A DNA stretch of 64,000 nt from NCBI RefSeq assembly GCF_041200025.1, contig NZ_CP165628.1:3782001-3846000 (forward strand). Reading direction: 5' to 3'. Below the pieces are notes generated by a model that was not told the origin of the DNA, made no database searches, and saw only the letters and a program-made list of their open reading frames with translations. Every line of letters starts with the position of its first letter. The first letter of the stretch is position 1. The stretch comes from Rouxiella sp. WC2420 (lineage in GTDB: Bacteria > Pseudomonadota > Gammaproteobacteria > Enterobacterales > Enterobacteriaceae). Both the position numbers and the translations under genes were made by a program. This document shows positions 1 through 9,256 of this stretch, piece by piece.

Positions 1-1
1 C

Positions 2-1303
2 GCCGATGTAGATACCCTTGACCATCTTTACCTGCGCGTTATTTCGCCACTAATTTCAGCGCTGGTGGTCATTGTCGCAGTCACCCTTGGGTTGAGTTTT
101 GTCGATGTGAAGTTAGCGCTCACGCTCGGCGGCATTATGCTGACACTGCTGGTGCTGCTGCCGGTAATTTTCTATCGCGCGGGTCAGCCTATTGGCCGTG
201 GCCTGACGCAGCTGCGCGGAGAATATCGCGCCCAGCTAGGCGGCTGGTTGCAGGGTCAGTCGGAGCTGGTGATTTTCGGTGCCGAAGCACAGAGCCGCAA
301 AACGCTGGATGAAATCGAACGACGCTGGCTTGACCGCCAGCAGCAGCAGGCGAAACTCTCCGGCCTGTCACAGGCCTTGGTGATTGCCACTTCGGGTTTG
401 ACCCTGTGCCTACTGTTATGGCTGGCATCGGGGGGTGTTGGCAGTTTACCTGCCCCCGGTGCTTTGCTGGCACTGTTTGTCTTTACCCCATTGGCGGCCT
501 TTGAAGCTTTGGGGCCAGTCGCCGGAGCCTTCCAGCATCTTGGACAGGTCATGGCCTCTGCGGGTCGCGTGACGCAGATTATCAGCCAGCGCCCCGTCGT
601 CACCTTCCCCGACAAAGGTCCTGGGGGTGAAACGATAGCTTTCATATCGATTCAAGATGTGAGTTTTACCTATCCCGGACAACCCCAGCCAGTGTTGCAA
701 GAAGTCAGTCTGGAGATCCAGCGCGGCGAGCATATTGCCTTGCTGGGTAAAACCGGCTGTGGCAAATCGACACTGGCTCAGTTACTGACCCGCGCGTGGG
801 ACCCTCAGGAGGGCCGTATTCAGCTTAACGGGGTTTCGTTAGTAGATTATCAAGAATCAAGCTTGCGCAGCATGGTGACGGTTCTGAGTCAGCGAGTGCA
901 CATATTTAACAGCACTTTACGCGACAATCTCCTGCTGGCAGCTCCGCAAAGCAGCGATGAAAAGCTGTCTGAGGTATTACGCCTGGTAGAATTGGGCAGT
1001 TTGCTTGAAGATACAGGGCTGAATGCATGGCTTGGCGAGGGCGGCAGGCAGCTTTCCGGCGGGGAGCAACGGCGTCTCGGATTGGCGCGGGCGCTGCTAC
1101 ATGATGCTCCGCTGTGGATACTGGATGAGCCTACGGAAGGTTTGGATACCGAAACTGAACGCCATATTCTGGCCTTGCTCGACAGTTACTGTAAAAACAA
1201 AACCTTGCTAATGATAACTCATCGCCTCACGGGTATCGATAAAATGGATCGTGTCTGCATCATGTCTGATGGGAAAATAGCGGCGTCGCCGGCACGGCTA
1301 TAA
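2..1303 (+). CDS. cydC: Heterodimeric ABC exporter subunit CydC, 5' end missing
   Basis: The frame is open from base 2, so only the C-terminal 433 residues are present. CydDC exports cysteine and glutathione to the periplasm and is needed to assemble cytochrome bd oxidase. The visible part starts in the membrane domain (ADVDTLDHLYLRVISPL, nearly as in E. coli) and continues into the nucleotide-binding domain, with Walker A GKTGCGKS, signature LSGGEQ, Walker B LWILDEP and the switch His in ITHR. The end is odd: after IMSDGKI the protein stops with AASPARL, about 20 residues earlier than E. coli CydC, and lacks the usual EQGTH-type tail. Other frames downstream show no homologous tail. aat follows after 36 bases. 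The identity is firm; whether the short end is native is open. Confidence 0.95.
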   Translation, partial: ADVDTLDHLYLRVISPLISALVVIVAVTLGLSFVDVKLALTLGGIMLTLLVLLPVIFYRAGQPIGRGLTQLRGEYRAQLGGWLQGQSELVIFGAEAQSRKTLDEIERRWLDRQQQQAKLSGLSQALVIATSGLTLCLLLWLASGGVGSLPAPGALLALFVFTPLAAFEALGPVAGAFQHLGQVMASAGRVTQIISQRPVVTFPDKGPGGETIAFISIQDVSFTYPGQPQPVLQEVSLEIQRGEHIALLGKTGCGKSTLAQLLTRAWDPQEGRIQLNGVSLVDYQESSLRSMVTVLSQRVHIFNSTLRDNLLLAAPQSSDEKLSEVLRLVELGSLLEDTGLNAWLGEGGRQLSGGEQRRLGLARALLHDAPLWILDEPTEGLDTETERHILALLDSYCKNKTLLMITHRLTGIDKMDRVCIMSDGKIAASPARL

Positions 1304-1339
1304 TCATCATTCTGAAACTTTTTTTGATTGAGACTTTTT

Positions 1340-2068
1340 ATGCGCCTGGTGCAGCTTTCTGCCAATTCAATTCGCTTTCCCGACCCAGAGACCGCGCTGC
1401 GCCAACCCAACGGCTTGCTGGCGATTGGCGGTGACCTCTCCCCCACGCGCCTGCTTTCGGCCTATGCAGGCGGCATTTTTCCGTGGTTTGAACCCGGAGA
1501 AGAAATCCTCTGGTGGTCGCCCGATCCACGAGCGATTCTGGTTCCGCAAGAGCGTCACATCAGCCGCAGCCTGAGACGTTTTCTACGCCAATCAGACTAC
1601 TGCTACACCCTGAACCGGGCGTTTGGACAGGTCATCTCGGCCTGTGCCGAAGACCGCGAAGGTGGAACCTGGATTGGCCCATTGGTGCAAAAAGGCTATC
1701 TTGCGCTGCATCGGCAGGGTCATGCACATTCGATCGAGGTCTGGTCCAAAGGCGAACTGGTCGGTGGAATGTACGGCGTGGCGATAGGTGGACTATTTTG
1801 CGGCGAGTCGATGTTCAGCCGTCGTATCAACGCATCCAAGTGCGCAATCATGGTTTTTTGCCAATATTTTACCGCTCAGGGGGGAGAACTGGTTGACTGT
1901 CAGGTGATCAACCCTCACACTGCGTCGCTGGGTGCGAGAGAGATCCCCCGCCGCCAATTTTTGCAGCAGTTATCCCGACTTTCGCAACTCACGTTGCCAC
2001 CGGAATGCTGGTTGCCACAAGACTTACCCCCACATGACGTTGATTTGCCATCCCTCCTGAAGGAATAG
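1340..2068 (+). CDS. aat: Leucyl/phenylalanyl-tRNA-protein transferase
   Basis: This cytoplasmic enzyme moves Leu or Phe from aminoacyl-tRNA to proteins with N-terminal Arg or Lys, creating N-degrons that ClpS delivers to ClpAP; clpS and clpA lie nearby. The 242-residue product has the family signatures [50 protein letters not shown] and HTASLGA. I chose the ATG at 1340, which begins MRLVQLS as in E. coli, over an in-frame TTG at 1328. The Shine-Dalgarno is weak. It is slightly longer than E. coli Aat because of a divergent C-terminal tail. It probably shares a transcript with cydC. Confidence 0.96.
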   Translation: MRLVQLSANSIRFPDPETALRQPNGLLAIGGDLSPTRLLSAYAGGIFPWFEPGEEILWWSPDPRAILVPQERHISRSLRRFLRQSDYCYTLNRAFGQVISACAEDREGGTWIGPLVQKGYLALHRQGHAHSIEVWSKGELVGGMYGVAIGGLFCGESMFSRRINASKCAIMVFCQYFTAQGGELVDCQVINPHTASLGAREIPRRQFLQQLSRLSQLTLPPECWLPQDLPPHDVDLPSLLKE

Positions 2069-2153
2069 GGAATGTGTGCGGAAAACGCCAACAATTCTTT
2101 ACATAATGTGGGTTTTTCGGCATTATCTTGCCGGTTAAAAACTATGGTAGTAA

Positions 2154-2387
<234 letters not shown>

Positions 2388-2540
2388 TAGGCTCACTCAT
2401 CGCTGATTCATCCCGCGATACCTGAGGTTACCCATTTCGCTCTTCCACAGTCAGAAATGATACGTGGCAAGGGCGTTTTGTGGTTTCCGCTATTTAGCGC
2501 CTAAAGCTGCTTCAGAAGATAATACGGATTTACCGATGTA

Positions 2541-2575
2541 AAAAAGGCGATGTTTTAACATCGCCTTTTTCTATT
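2541..2575. terminator. Bidirectional terminator between infA and clpA
   Basis: A 14-bp perfect inverted repeat (arms 2541-2554 and 2557-2570, core GGCGATGTT/AACATCGCC) has an A run on one side and a T run on the other. It can therefore stop infA transcripts on the plus strand and clpA transcripts on the minus strand. Confidence 0.9.
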
Positions 2576-2596
2576 TTAACACTTCAAATCAAAAGA

Positions 2597-4876
2597 TTAG
2601 TGCACCGCACCCTCTTCTTTGATCTTCTGCGCACTCATAAAGTGATAGGTCAGTTTATCGGCCACTTTATCCAAAGCTACGGAAACTGAACCTCCATCGA
2701 CCAGCGAACCAAACAGCAGTTCATTAGCCAACGGTTTCTTCAGATTTTCCTGCACGATACGCGTCATTGGACGAGCGCCCATTGCACGATCGTAACCTTT
2801 AACTGACAGCCAGTCGCGCGCTTCATCGCTAACTTCAAGCGACACGCCTTTCGCATCCAGCTGAGCCTGCAGTTCGACGATGAATTTATCGACAACCTGC
2901 TGGATAACCTCAGGAGACAGATGATTAAACCAAATCACGTTGTCCAGGCGGTTACGGAACTCAGGGGTAAACACTTTCTTGATCTCTTCCATCGCATCAG
3001 GGCTGTTGTCCTGATGGATAAGACCAATCGATTTACGCTCTGTCTCACGCACACCGGCATTGGTGGTCATTACCAGTATCACATTACGGAAGTCGGCTTT
3101 ACGGCCGTTGTTGTCGGTCAGAGTCCCGTTATCCATTACCTGCAACAGCAGGTTAAAGACATCTGGGTGGGCTTTCTCGATTTCATCGAGCAGCACTACG
3201 GAGTGCGGATGCTTGATTACGGCATCAGTCAACAAACCGCCCTGATCAAAACCAACATAACCTGGAGGAGCACCGATCAAGCGGCTCACGGTGTGACGCT
3301 CCATGTATTCCGACATATCAAAACGCAGCAGTTCGATATCCAGCGCTTTTGCCAACTGAACCGTTACCTCGGTTTTACCGACGCCAGTTGGACCCGCGAA
3401 CAGGAACGAACCAACAGGTTTGCGGTCCTGACTCAGGCCAGCACGGCTCATTTTGATCGCTTCAGTCAAAGCTTCAACAGCATTGTCCTGTCCGAATACC
3501 AGCATTTTCAGGCGATCGCCGAGGTTTTTCAGCACGTCACGGTCGGTGGCTGACACGGTTTTCTCTGGAATACGGGCAATTCGAGCAACTACGCTTTCGA
3601 TATCGCTGACGTTAACCGTTTTCTTGCGTTTGCTGACCGGCATCAGTCGAGCGCGCGCACCCGCTTCGTCAATCACGTCGATTGCCTTATCAGGCAGGTG
3701 ACGATCGTTGATGTATTTTACCGACAGCTCAACCGCTGCACGCACCGCTTTCGCGGTATAACGTACGTCGTGATGCGCTTCGTATTTGGTTTTCAGACCA
3801 TTGATGATCTGCACTGTTTCTTCAGGAGATGGCTCGGTAATATCAATTTTCTGGAAACGACGCGCAAGCGCACGATCCTTCTCGAAGATACTGCTGAACT
3901 CCTGATAAGTAGTTGAACCAATTACGCGGATCTTGCCGCTGGAAAGCAGCGGTTTGATCAAATTAGCCGCATCAACCTGGCCACCGGACGCCGCACCTGC
4001 ACCAATGATCGTGTGGATCTCATCGATAAACAGAATGCTGTTTTTGTCCTGTTCCAGCTGTTTCAGCAACGATTTAAAACGTTTTTCGAAGTCGCCGCGG
4101 TATTTAGTACCCGCAAGCAGTGAGCCAATGTCTAAAGAATAGAGCGTACAGTCGGCCATGATTTCAGGCACATCGCCCTGTTCAATACGCCAGGCGAGGC
4201 CCTCGGCGATAGCTGTTTTACCGACACCGGACTCACCCACCAGCAGCGGGTTGTTTTTACGGCGACGGCACAGCACCTGAATAGCACGTTCCAATTCTTT
4301 ATCACGGCCAATCAGCGGGTCAATGCCACCAACGCGCGCCAATTGGTTGAGATTTGTGGTGAAGTTCTCCATACGATCTTCCCCTGCCGACTGCTCTTCG
4401 TTAACCGGGTTCTCCGCATTGTTCGGAGCCTGGCTCGCTTCGTCTTTACGCGTACCGTGGGAGATAAAGTTCACCACGTCAAGGCGGCTGACATCATGCT
4501 TACGCAGCAGATAAGCAGCCTGAGATTCCTGTTCACTAAAGATGGCAACCAGCACGTTCGCGCCGGAAACTTCACTTCGGCCTGAAGACTGCACATGGAA
4601 AACAGCGCGTTGCAACACACGTTGGAAACTCAACGTAGGCTGGGTATCACGCTCTTCTTCGCTAGCGGGTAAAGTGGGTGTGGTCTGTTCGATGAAGGCT
4701 TCCAATTCCTGACGTAAGGCCACTAAATCGACCGTACAGGCCTCAAGCGCTTCACGAGCTGCCGGGTTGCTCAGCAACGCCAACAGCAGGTGCTCGACGG
4801 TCATAAACTCATGCCGGTGCTCGCGGGCTCTTGCGAAAGCCATATTGAGACTGAGTTCAAGTTCTTGATTGAGCAT
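2597..4876 (-). CDS. clpA: ATP-dependent protease ATPase subunit ClpA
   Basis: ClpA is the hexameric AAA+ unfoldase that feeds substrates to the ClpP peptidase. The 759-residue product has the Clp N-domain (about 1-145), a first AAA+ module with Walker A GESGVGKT and Walker B ILFIDE, and a second with GPTGVGKT and [11 protein letters not shown]. The IGL loop in RKSIGLIHQ is the ClpP-docking element. The ATG at 4876 is chosen because GGAGG lies 5 bases upstream and the product starts [11 protein letters not shown] as in E. coli; a GTG at 4882 would overlap that Shine-Dalgarno. clpS lies 27 bases upstream on the same strand, so the adaptor and unfoldase are probably cotranscribed. Confidence 0.98.
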   Translation of the reverse strand: MLNQELELSLNMAFARAREHRHEFMTVEHLLLALLSNPAAREALEACTVDLVALRQELEAFIEQTTPTLPASEEERDTQPTLSFQRVLQRAVFHVQSSGRSEVSGANVLVAIFSEQESQAAYLLRKHDVSRLDVVNFISHGTRKDEASQAPNNAENPVNEEQSAGEDRMENFTTNLNQLARVGGIDPLIGRDKELERAIQVLCRRRKNNPLLVGESGVGKTAIAEGLAWRIEQGDVPEIMADCTLYSLDIGSLLAGTKYRGDFEKRFKSLLKQLEQDKNSILFIDEIHTIIGAGAASGGQVDAANLIKPLLSSGKIRVIGSTTYQEFSSIFEKDRALARRFQKIDITEPSPEETVQIINGLKTKYEAHHDVRYTAKAVRAAVELSVKYINDRHLPDKAIDVIDEAGARARLMPVSKRKKTVNVSDIESVVARIARIPEKTVSATDRDVLKNLGDRLKMLVFGQDNAVEALTEAIKMSRAGLSQDRKPVGSFLFAGPTGVGKTEVTVQLAKALDIELLRFDMSEYMERHTVSRLIGAPPGYVGFDQGGLLTDAVIKHPHSVVLLDEIEKAHPDVFNLLLQVMDNGTLTDNNGRKADFRNVILVMTTNAGVRETERKSIGLIHQDNSPDAMEEIKKVFTPEFRNRLDNVIWFNHLSPEVIQQVVDKFIVELQAQLDAKGVSLEVSDEARDWLSVKGYDRAMGARPMTRIVQENLKKPLANELLFGSLVDGGSVSVALDKVADKLTYHFMSAQKIKEEGAVH

Positions 4877-4903
4877 AGGCACCTCCCAAATAGATTGCCT
4901 TAA

Positions 4904-5224
4904 TCAGGCTTTTTCCAGCGTACACAGCAACGGATGCTCGTTCTCCTTAGCGTAGCTATTCACATGTGCGACTTTGGTTTCAGCAACTTCTGCAGTATAG
5001 ATCCCGCAAACGGCCTTGCCTTTATAGTGCACTGTAAGCATCAGTTGCGTTGCACGTTCAATATCATAAGAAAAGAACTTTTGCAGCACGTCAATCACAA
5101 ATTCCATTGGAGTGTAATCGTCGTTGTTTAATATAACTTTATACATAGATGGCGGTTTTAGCTCTTCCTTTTGTTTATCTGCCGCCAAATGTTCAAAATT
5201 TTGCCAATCCTGATTGTCGCCCAT
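4904..5224 (-). CDS. clpS: ATP-dependent Clp protease adaptor ClpS
   Basis: ClpS binds N-degron substrates and hands them to the ClpA N-domain. The 106-residue product matches the E. coli length when started at the ATG at 5224 (MGDNQDW). Core motifs are visible: [18 protein letters not shown], which forms the N-degron pocket, and the ending [12 protein letters not shown]. An in-frame GTG at 5281 would add 19 unconserved residues. It lies upstream of clpA on the same strand and divergent from cspD. Confidence 0.96.
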   Translation of the reverse strand: MGDNQDWQNFEHLAADKQKEELKPPSMYKVILNNDDYTPMEFVIDVLQKFFSYDIERATQLMLTVHYKGKAVCGIYTAEVAETKVAHVNSYAKENEHPLLCTLEKA

Positions 5225-5666
5225 TGCCTGTCCGCTACCCTTTGCATCTAGAAATTTGTTAGAAACAGTTTGATCCGACACCTTGCGAAAGATGTATCAC
5301 GTTGCATCTCGTCTCGGGTCACCAGATTACTCCAGTTATTTTACCATTTTTTAGACTTCCATGCCGCAGGACATAAACTGCGCCATTTAGCAGGCTATCT
5401 GCCGTAAAATAGGCCTAAAAAATCTCAATATCGTTACCTGCTTCAAACTTTGGTTATCTACCTGCCCCAGACAAATAGCCATCTCTTGACGTCTTAGACT
5501 AATACACTAGAGTGTAAATTTATAAGCCGGATGAGCTGCGGCACATCATCATTTTTTGCGTATTTTCCAACGGTAATACGCCTAAAACCCCACAATATTT
5601 TGATTTTGTGGTGCAGGCTTTAACTCTTTATTACTACCACCATAGTCATGAGAGGGATATGAGAGC
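5225..5666. other. Divergent clpS/cspD intergenic region with leader hairpins
   Basis: This 442-base gene-free stretch must hold the promoters of both neighbours. A weak candidate for cspD is TTGACG at 5486-5491 with TAGAGT about 16 bases on. Two stem-loops then lie in the presumed cspD leader: GCGTATT/AATACGC at 5558-5581 and CCACAA/TTGTGG at 5590-5611. No ORF or RNA gene is convincing here. Confidence 0.4.
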
Positions 5667-5888
5667 ATGGAGACGGGTACTGTTAAATGGTTCAATAATG
5701 CTAAAGGCTTTGGTTTCATCTGTCCTGTCGGCGGCGGCGAAGACATCTTCGCACATTACTCCACCATTAAAATGGAGGGTTATCGGACGCTAAAAGCCGG
5801 GCAACAGGTCAGTTATGACGTTCATGAGGGACCCAAAGGAAACCATGCCAGCATTATCATTCCAGTGGAAACTGAAGTGGTCGCCTGA
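5667..5888 (+). CDS. cspD: Cold-shock-like protein CspD
   Basis: CspD is a 73-residue OB-fold protein that, in E. coli, binds single-stranded DNA, inhibits replication and is induced in stationary phase. The RNP-type motifs KGFGFI and DIFAHYS are present, and the sequence follows E. coli CspD (KWFNNAKGFGF, GPKGNHAS) rather than CspA. It is divergent from clpS, as in E. coli. The following macAB efflux genes of E. coli are missing; ybjX comes next instead. Confidence 0.95.
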   Translation: METGTVKWFNNAKGFGFICPVGGGEDIFAHYSTIKMEGYRTLKAGQQVSYDVHEGPKGNHASIIIPVETEVVA

Positions 5889-5937
5889 CGACCAAACTCA
5901 ACCCCAGGTGATAACAGCAAACAATCATGCAAACTTT

Positions 5938-5972
5938 ATAAAATACCAGTCGCTCGTTGGCTGGTATTTTAT
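5938..5972 (+). terminator. Terminator after cspD
   Basis: A perfect 12-bp stem (ATAAAATACCAG/CTGGTATTTTAT) has an 11-base loop and ends in a T-rich stretch, about 50 bases after the cspD stop codon. Confidence 0.85.
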
Positions 5973-6113
5973 TTATGGGGGAGAAAGAGTATCTCTTCAA
6001 GCCTTGATGTAAAAAAAATTTAACTTTATTTATCTCTTCATTAGAAATCAGACTTTTCCGTTAATTTAAAATTCTGGTTTCACTTCACAATCTTCTTAAT
6101 TTACTCACAATCC

Positions 6114-6148
6114 TGTTGTTACAAGGTTTAAGATCCTGCAACTAATAT
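6114..6148 (+). promoter_or_regulatory. Candidate PhoP box and -10 of ybjX
   Basis: Two half-sites, TGTTGT (6114-6119) and GGTTTA (6125-6130), are separated by 5 bases, as in the PhoP box (T/G)GTTTA-N5-(T/G)GTTTA. A TAATAT hexamer follows after 12 bases (6143-6148), the spacing typical of PhoP-activated promoters that lack a -35. The predicted leader is about 23 bases. One half-site matches at only 4 of 6 positions. VirK/ybjX genes are PhoP-dependent in Salmonella. Confidence 0.5.
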
Positions 6149-6177
6149 GGTGTCAATGTCTCTTATGGTCTCTCAAT

Positions 6178-7122
6178 ATGTCAATTCTTAGCTACCCTGC
6201 TTCAGGCGCGAAACCGCAGTCTGGCCTTGCGCTGATCTCGTCGTTGGTAACCGGGAAAAATAAACCGGGAAGAATGTGGCAAAAGCCTGCCTATAGACTT
6301 AAGTTTATGATCCGTAGCCTGATGTTCCCTAAAGCAACGTTAAAGGTCATGAACGAGCTGGCTTCAAACCCAATGCGAAATGAAATTCTGCATGCACAGC
6401 CTACTCTGCCGTGCAAAGTGCATCGCACCTATCTAGCGGTGAATATGCTTCGCGAACAGCACGCCAGTGGTCTGTGCGATCACTATCGATTCATTCGAGA
6501 ACGCATGCCACTGGCAATGCAGTTAGGGCACCTTGAGAGAGAACACTTCAAGCTGGCTTCATTTTTAGGTAAAGACGAAGCAACTTACTCAATTAGCATG
6601 AATTCTTCGCTGCATCTCGATAAAGAAGGTGAAATTACCCTTAGATTTCTTGATGAAAATGACGAGCCGCTGGCTAATGTCACTTTTGCATTAATTAATT
6701 TTCAGGGGCTTTCTACATTATTTATTGGCGCAATTCAGGGCCCAAGCCAAAATATTGATCACACCAGGATTCAACAAGCGACAAAAGCCTGCCACGGTCT
6801 TTTTCCGAAAAGAGTATTAATGGAAGCCGTACTGCTTTTTGCAGAAAAGATGAATATGCAGCAAGTCTTTGCTGTGGGTAATCAAACACATATTTATGCC
6901 AACCCGCGCTACAGTAAGCGCAAAAAGTCTATTTTTGCCGACTATGACTCTTTCTGGGAAACGTTGGGAGCTCATCAGCATCCCAACGGGTATTTCCATT
7001 TTCCCGCGCAGGTCAAACACCGCTCGCTGGACGACATCGCGAGTAAAAAGCGCGCAGAATACCGCCGCCGCTACCAGTTGCTGGATGAGATGGAAACGCA
7101 GATCCGCAACAGATTTAACTAA
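6178..7122 (+). CDS. ybjX: VirK/YbjX family protein (DUF535)
   Basis: The 314-residue product belongs to the DUF535/VirK family. VirK is linked to virulence and outer-membrane remodelling in Shigella and Salmonella, but the biochemical role is unknown. Visible features are the basic N-terminal part, the central YRFIRERMP and LREQHASGLCDHY segments, and the conserved AIQGPSQNIDHTRIQQATKA core. The end is rich in Arg and Lys. There is no signal peptide. In E. coli ybjX lies next to macAB-cspD, so the position supports the call. The ATG at 6178 has a weak Shine-Dalgarno; upstream ATGs at 6147, 6156 and 6165 are in another frame. Control by PhoPQ is suggested by the site upstream. Confidence 0.85.
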   Translation: MSILSYPASGAKPQSGLALISSLVTGKNKPGRMWQKPAYRLKFMIRSLMFPKATLKVMNELASNPMRNEILHAQPTLPCKVHRTYLAVNMLREQHASGLCDHYRFIRERMPLAMQLGHLEREHFKLASFLGKDEATYSISMNSSLHLDKEGEITLRFLDENDEPLANVTFALINFQGLSTLFIGAIQGPSQNIDHTRIQQATKACHGLFPKRVLMEAVLLFAEKMNMQQVFAVGNQTHIYANPRYSKRKKSIFADYDSFWETLGAHQHPNGYFHFPAQVKHRSLDDIASKKRAEYRRRYQLLDEMETQIRNRFN

Positions 7123-7142
7123 GTATTCTGTTATCCCAAATC

Positions 7143-7268
7143 GATATTCTATGTAATTGGCGCTGCAACAAGGCGGCAAGTGCGTGAATCCCGATGAGCT
7201 GACTCAGGTCAGTGATTCAGGGGAACCCGCGCAGCCAACCAAGTGGCAGCTTCAAACACGTAGAGTAT
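7143..7268. repeat. ERIC-type intergenic palindrome
   Basis: This element of about 126 bp has the ERIC layout: ATATTCTAT at the left end, AAGGCGGCAAG, GAATCCCGATGAGCTGAC, a centre around CTCAGGTCAGTGATTC, GCAGCCAACC, and GTAGAGTAT at the right end. It fills the gap between the convergent genes ybjX and ybjD. Its right end touches the ybjD stop codon (7268-7270). Confidence 0.85.
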
Positions 7269-9073
7269 CAGTCGGCACGCCCACGGGCGAGCCAGGCTAC
7301 GCGCGAAAACATTTGTTTTAGCTCGGTTGGTACTGAACTGAGCCCCCGCGTAGCGGCTGACATTGCTACCTCAATGGCCAGATCGGGTTTCGAATTACGC
7401 TGCACCGCCTTTTCAATAATGTGCCGTGGAGAAATCGGCGTGCCCTCTGGCGTTCCCGCGGCGCGACGATAAACATCCTCGAAACCATTGCGATAAAGAT
7501 AAGTTTCAATATCCAGCGCAGGCAAAGCAGTCAACCTATCGCGCAAAATATCCTCATGATTTTCAACCAGACTTGCGACCGTCGCGGCATATTTTCGCCC
7601 TGCCTCATCGCCATCGACCAACACGTGCCATTCAATACCCATCTGACGGGCAAAGCGCAGCAACGGTTTCAGCCCGCTTTGGGCAAACTCGATCACCTTG
7701 ATACCCTCAGACTCAAAATTATAGTTACACTGGCGGGCAAGCTGATTGAGCAGCCACACTTCCGTTTCACCCTCCACCAGCAACCAGCAGCGGGCAAACA
7801 GCGATGAAGGTCGGCTGTAGCGAATATGGAAGGCAATACGGCGACTGTCTTCTGAAGACATACCCTGTGGCCCAATACTGTAGGCCGCCACCTTGCCGGA
7901 TTCTCTGACCAGACGACAGATTTGCTCAACAGGCACCAGCGAGAGCAGATCCCCAGAATTGGTAGTAGTAATACGCTGTAGCGGAAGCTGCTCCAGCAGT
8001 CCCCAGGCAACTGATAACATAATCGGATGCAGACGCGTTTCCGGATCTTCAATCAGTAAAAGCGGGCGAGCATCAGGATGCAGTGCCACCGAACCTTTAG
8101 CCTGCAATAACGTCGAAAACATTGCCAGTAGCATCACTCTCATACTGCGGCTGTTGGGCTCGGCGATCATCTGATTGATATTATTCAGCGAACGCCACGC
8201 CTGGCGACTTTCATTACGGCCATGGCGCTTCTGCTGCCAGGATTTTTTGTTTCGTTTCCGTTCCTCCGCACTGTTGTCGCCCGCCGTTGCGCTGCCAATG
8301 CCGGGTGTGTCGCTGATAAAACTGTTCATTCCAAAGTAATGTTCCAGCAGCTGCTGCATCGCCGCCAACCCTTGCCGCAACTCGGCGTTGGTCAGCGCCT
8401 GTGGATTATGAATCAGCGCGCGGGTCAGGTCATCAAGCTGTCGAGCCATGGTTCCGGCATCTTGTTGCAGCTGCGGCGAGAGATCTTCTTTGCGGATCCG
8501 GCGGACAAAGCGCGCATCGCGCAGACGCAAAACCGGATGAAGCTTGATCAATGCTTTGGCCAGCGGATCGATAGTGGTCAAAGCCAGCGGCTCACCGTTG
8601 GCAGAAAGGAAAGATCGCCAGGTTGCTACGCTGCCATCGTCATCCATCTCGCCTTCCAGACGATAATAGATACGATTTAAACGGTCATCGCAGCGAACCC
8701 AAAGTGGCGACAGCGGATTAAAGCGCGGCGACATATGATTGCCGGGCTGATTTTCACAGAAGGTGAAGACCACGTGCAGGTAACGCTGCTTATCCTGTTT
8801 TTCACCGGCCGGGAAATGGAAATCCTGCTCCTGAAAACAGTAGAGATCTGGTTCTGGTGACAGCAGCAGGGTCAGCGCATCAAGCAGGCTGGACTTACCC
8901 CAGGCGTTCTCCCCCAACAGCACGGTATTAGTGTTGATGGTTCCCAGATGGGTCAGCCCATTATCTGCATTGAGCGAGTTAAGCGCCACACCGCGGCGGT
9001 CTGGTTGCGTCAGAGTCAGGGAGAGTCGGTTGATCCCCCGGAACCCGACAATATCAATATGCTCCAGATACAT
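7268..9073 (-). CDS. ybjD: OLD-family ATP-dependent endonuclease-like protein YbjD
   Basis: This product combines an ABC-type ATPase with a C-terminal TOPRIM domain, like the overcoming-lysogenization-defect (OLD) nucleases. Walker A is GENAWGKSS near residue 74, the signature region is LLLIEDPETRLHP, and the TOPRIM motifs include CWLLVEGETE and VDGDEAG. It is 601 residues against 552 in E. coli. Part of the extra length is a low-complexity basic insert around EERKRNKKSWQQKRHGRNE. The ATG at 9073 (MYLEHIDIVGFRGI) has a strong GGGAGGTG Shine-Dalgarno. The cellular role is unknown; phage defence or DNA repair is inferred from the family. It is divergent from lysO. Confidence 0.92.
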   Translation of the reverse strand: MYLEHIDIVGFRGINRLSLTLTQPDRRGVALNSLNADNGLTHLGTINTNTVLLGENAWGKSSLLDALTLLLSPEPDLYCFQEQDFHFPAGEKQDKQRYLHVVFTFCENQPGNHMSPRFNPLSPLWVRCDDRLNRIYYRLEGEMDDDGSVATWRSFLSANGEPLALTTIDPLAKALIKLHPVLRLRDARFVRRIRKEDLSPQLQQDAGTMARQLDDLTRALIHNPQALTNAELRQGLAAMQQLLEHYFGMNSFISDTPGIGSATAGDNSAEERKRNKKSWQQKRHGRNESRQAWRSLNNINQMIAEPNSRSMRVMLLAMFSTLLQAKGSVALHPDARPLLLIEDPETRLHPIMLSVAWGLLEQLPLQRITTTNSGDLLSLVPVEQICRLVRESGKVAAYSIGPQGMSSEDSRRIAFHIRYSRPSSLFARCWLLVEGETEVWLLNQLARQCNYNFESEGIKVIEFAQSGLKPLLRFARQMGIEWHVLVDGDEAGRKYAATVASLVENHEDILRDRLTALPALDIETYLYRNGFEDVYRRAAGTPEGTPISPRHIIEKAVQRNSKPDLAIEVAMSAATRGLSSVPTELKQMFSRVAWLARGRAD

Positions 9074-9256
9074 TGGCACCTCCCGTGCAGCTTTTATTAT
9101 GGTCTGATTCCTGTTCTGAGCATGACGACAAACAGGCGCATTGGTCAAGAGTCAATAGCGAAAGACCCTGCTTACTCTCAGACCTTTACTCCTGCATAGG
9201 TTTTCGCTAGGTTGTGGCACGTTTATTATCGTTTTTTTGAATGGACTCCCTTTAAT

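Noticed and set aside
1270-1340. A frameshift hiding the missing CydC C-terminus
   Set aside because: Neither alternative frame encodes anything like the expected EQGTH tail, and aat starts 36 bases later.
2388-2540. A tRNA gene between infA and clpA
   Set aside because: No cloverleaf, T-loop or CCA-type end is visible; only the synteny with E. coli suggested it.
6147-6191. A 14-codon upstream ORF before ybjX as a leader peptide
   Set aside because: The predicted transcription start near 6155 lies after its first ATG, and it has no ribosome-binding site.
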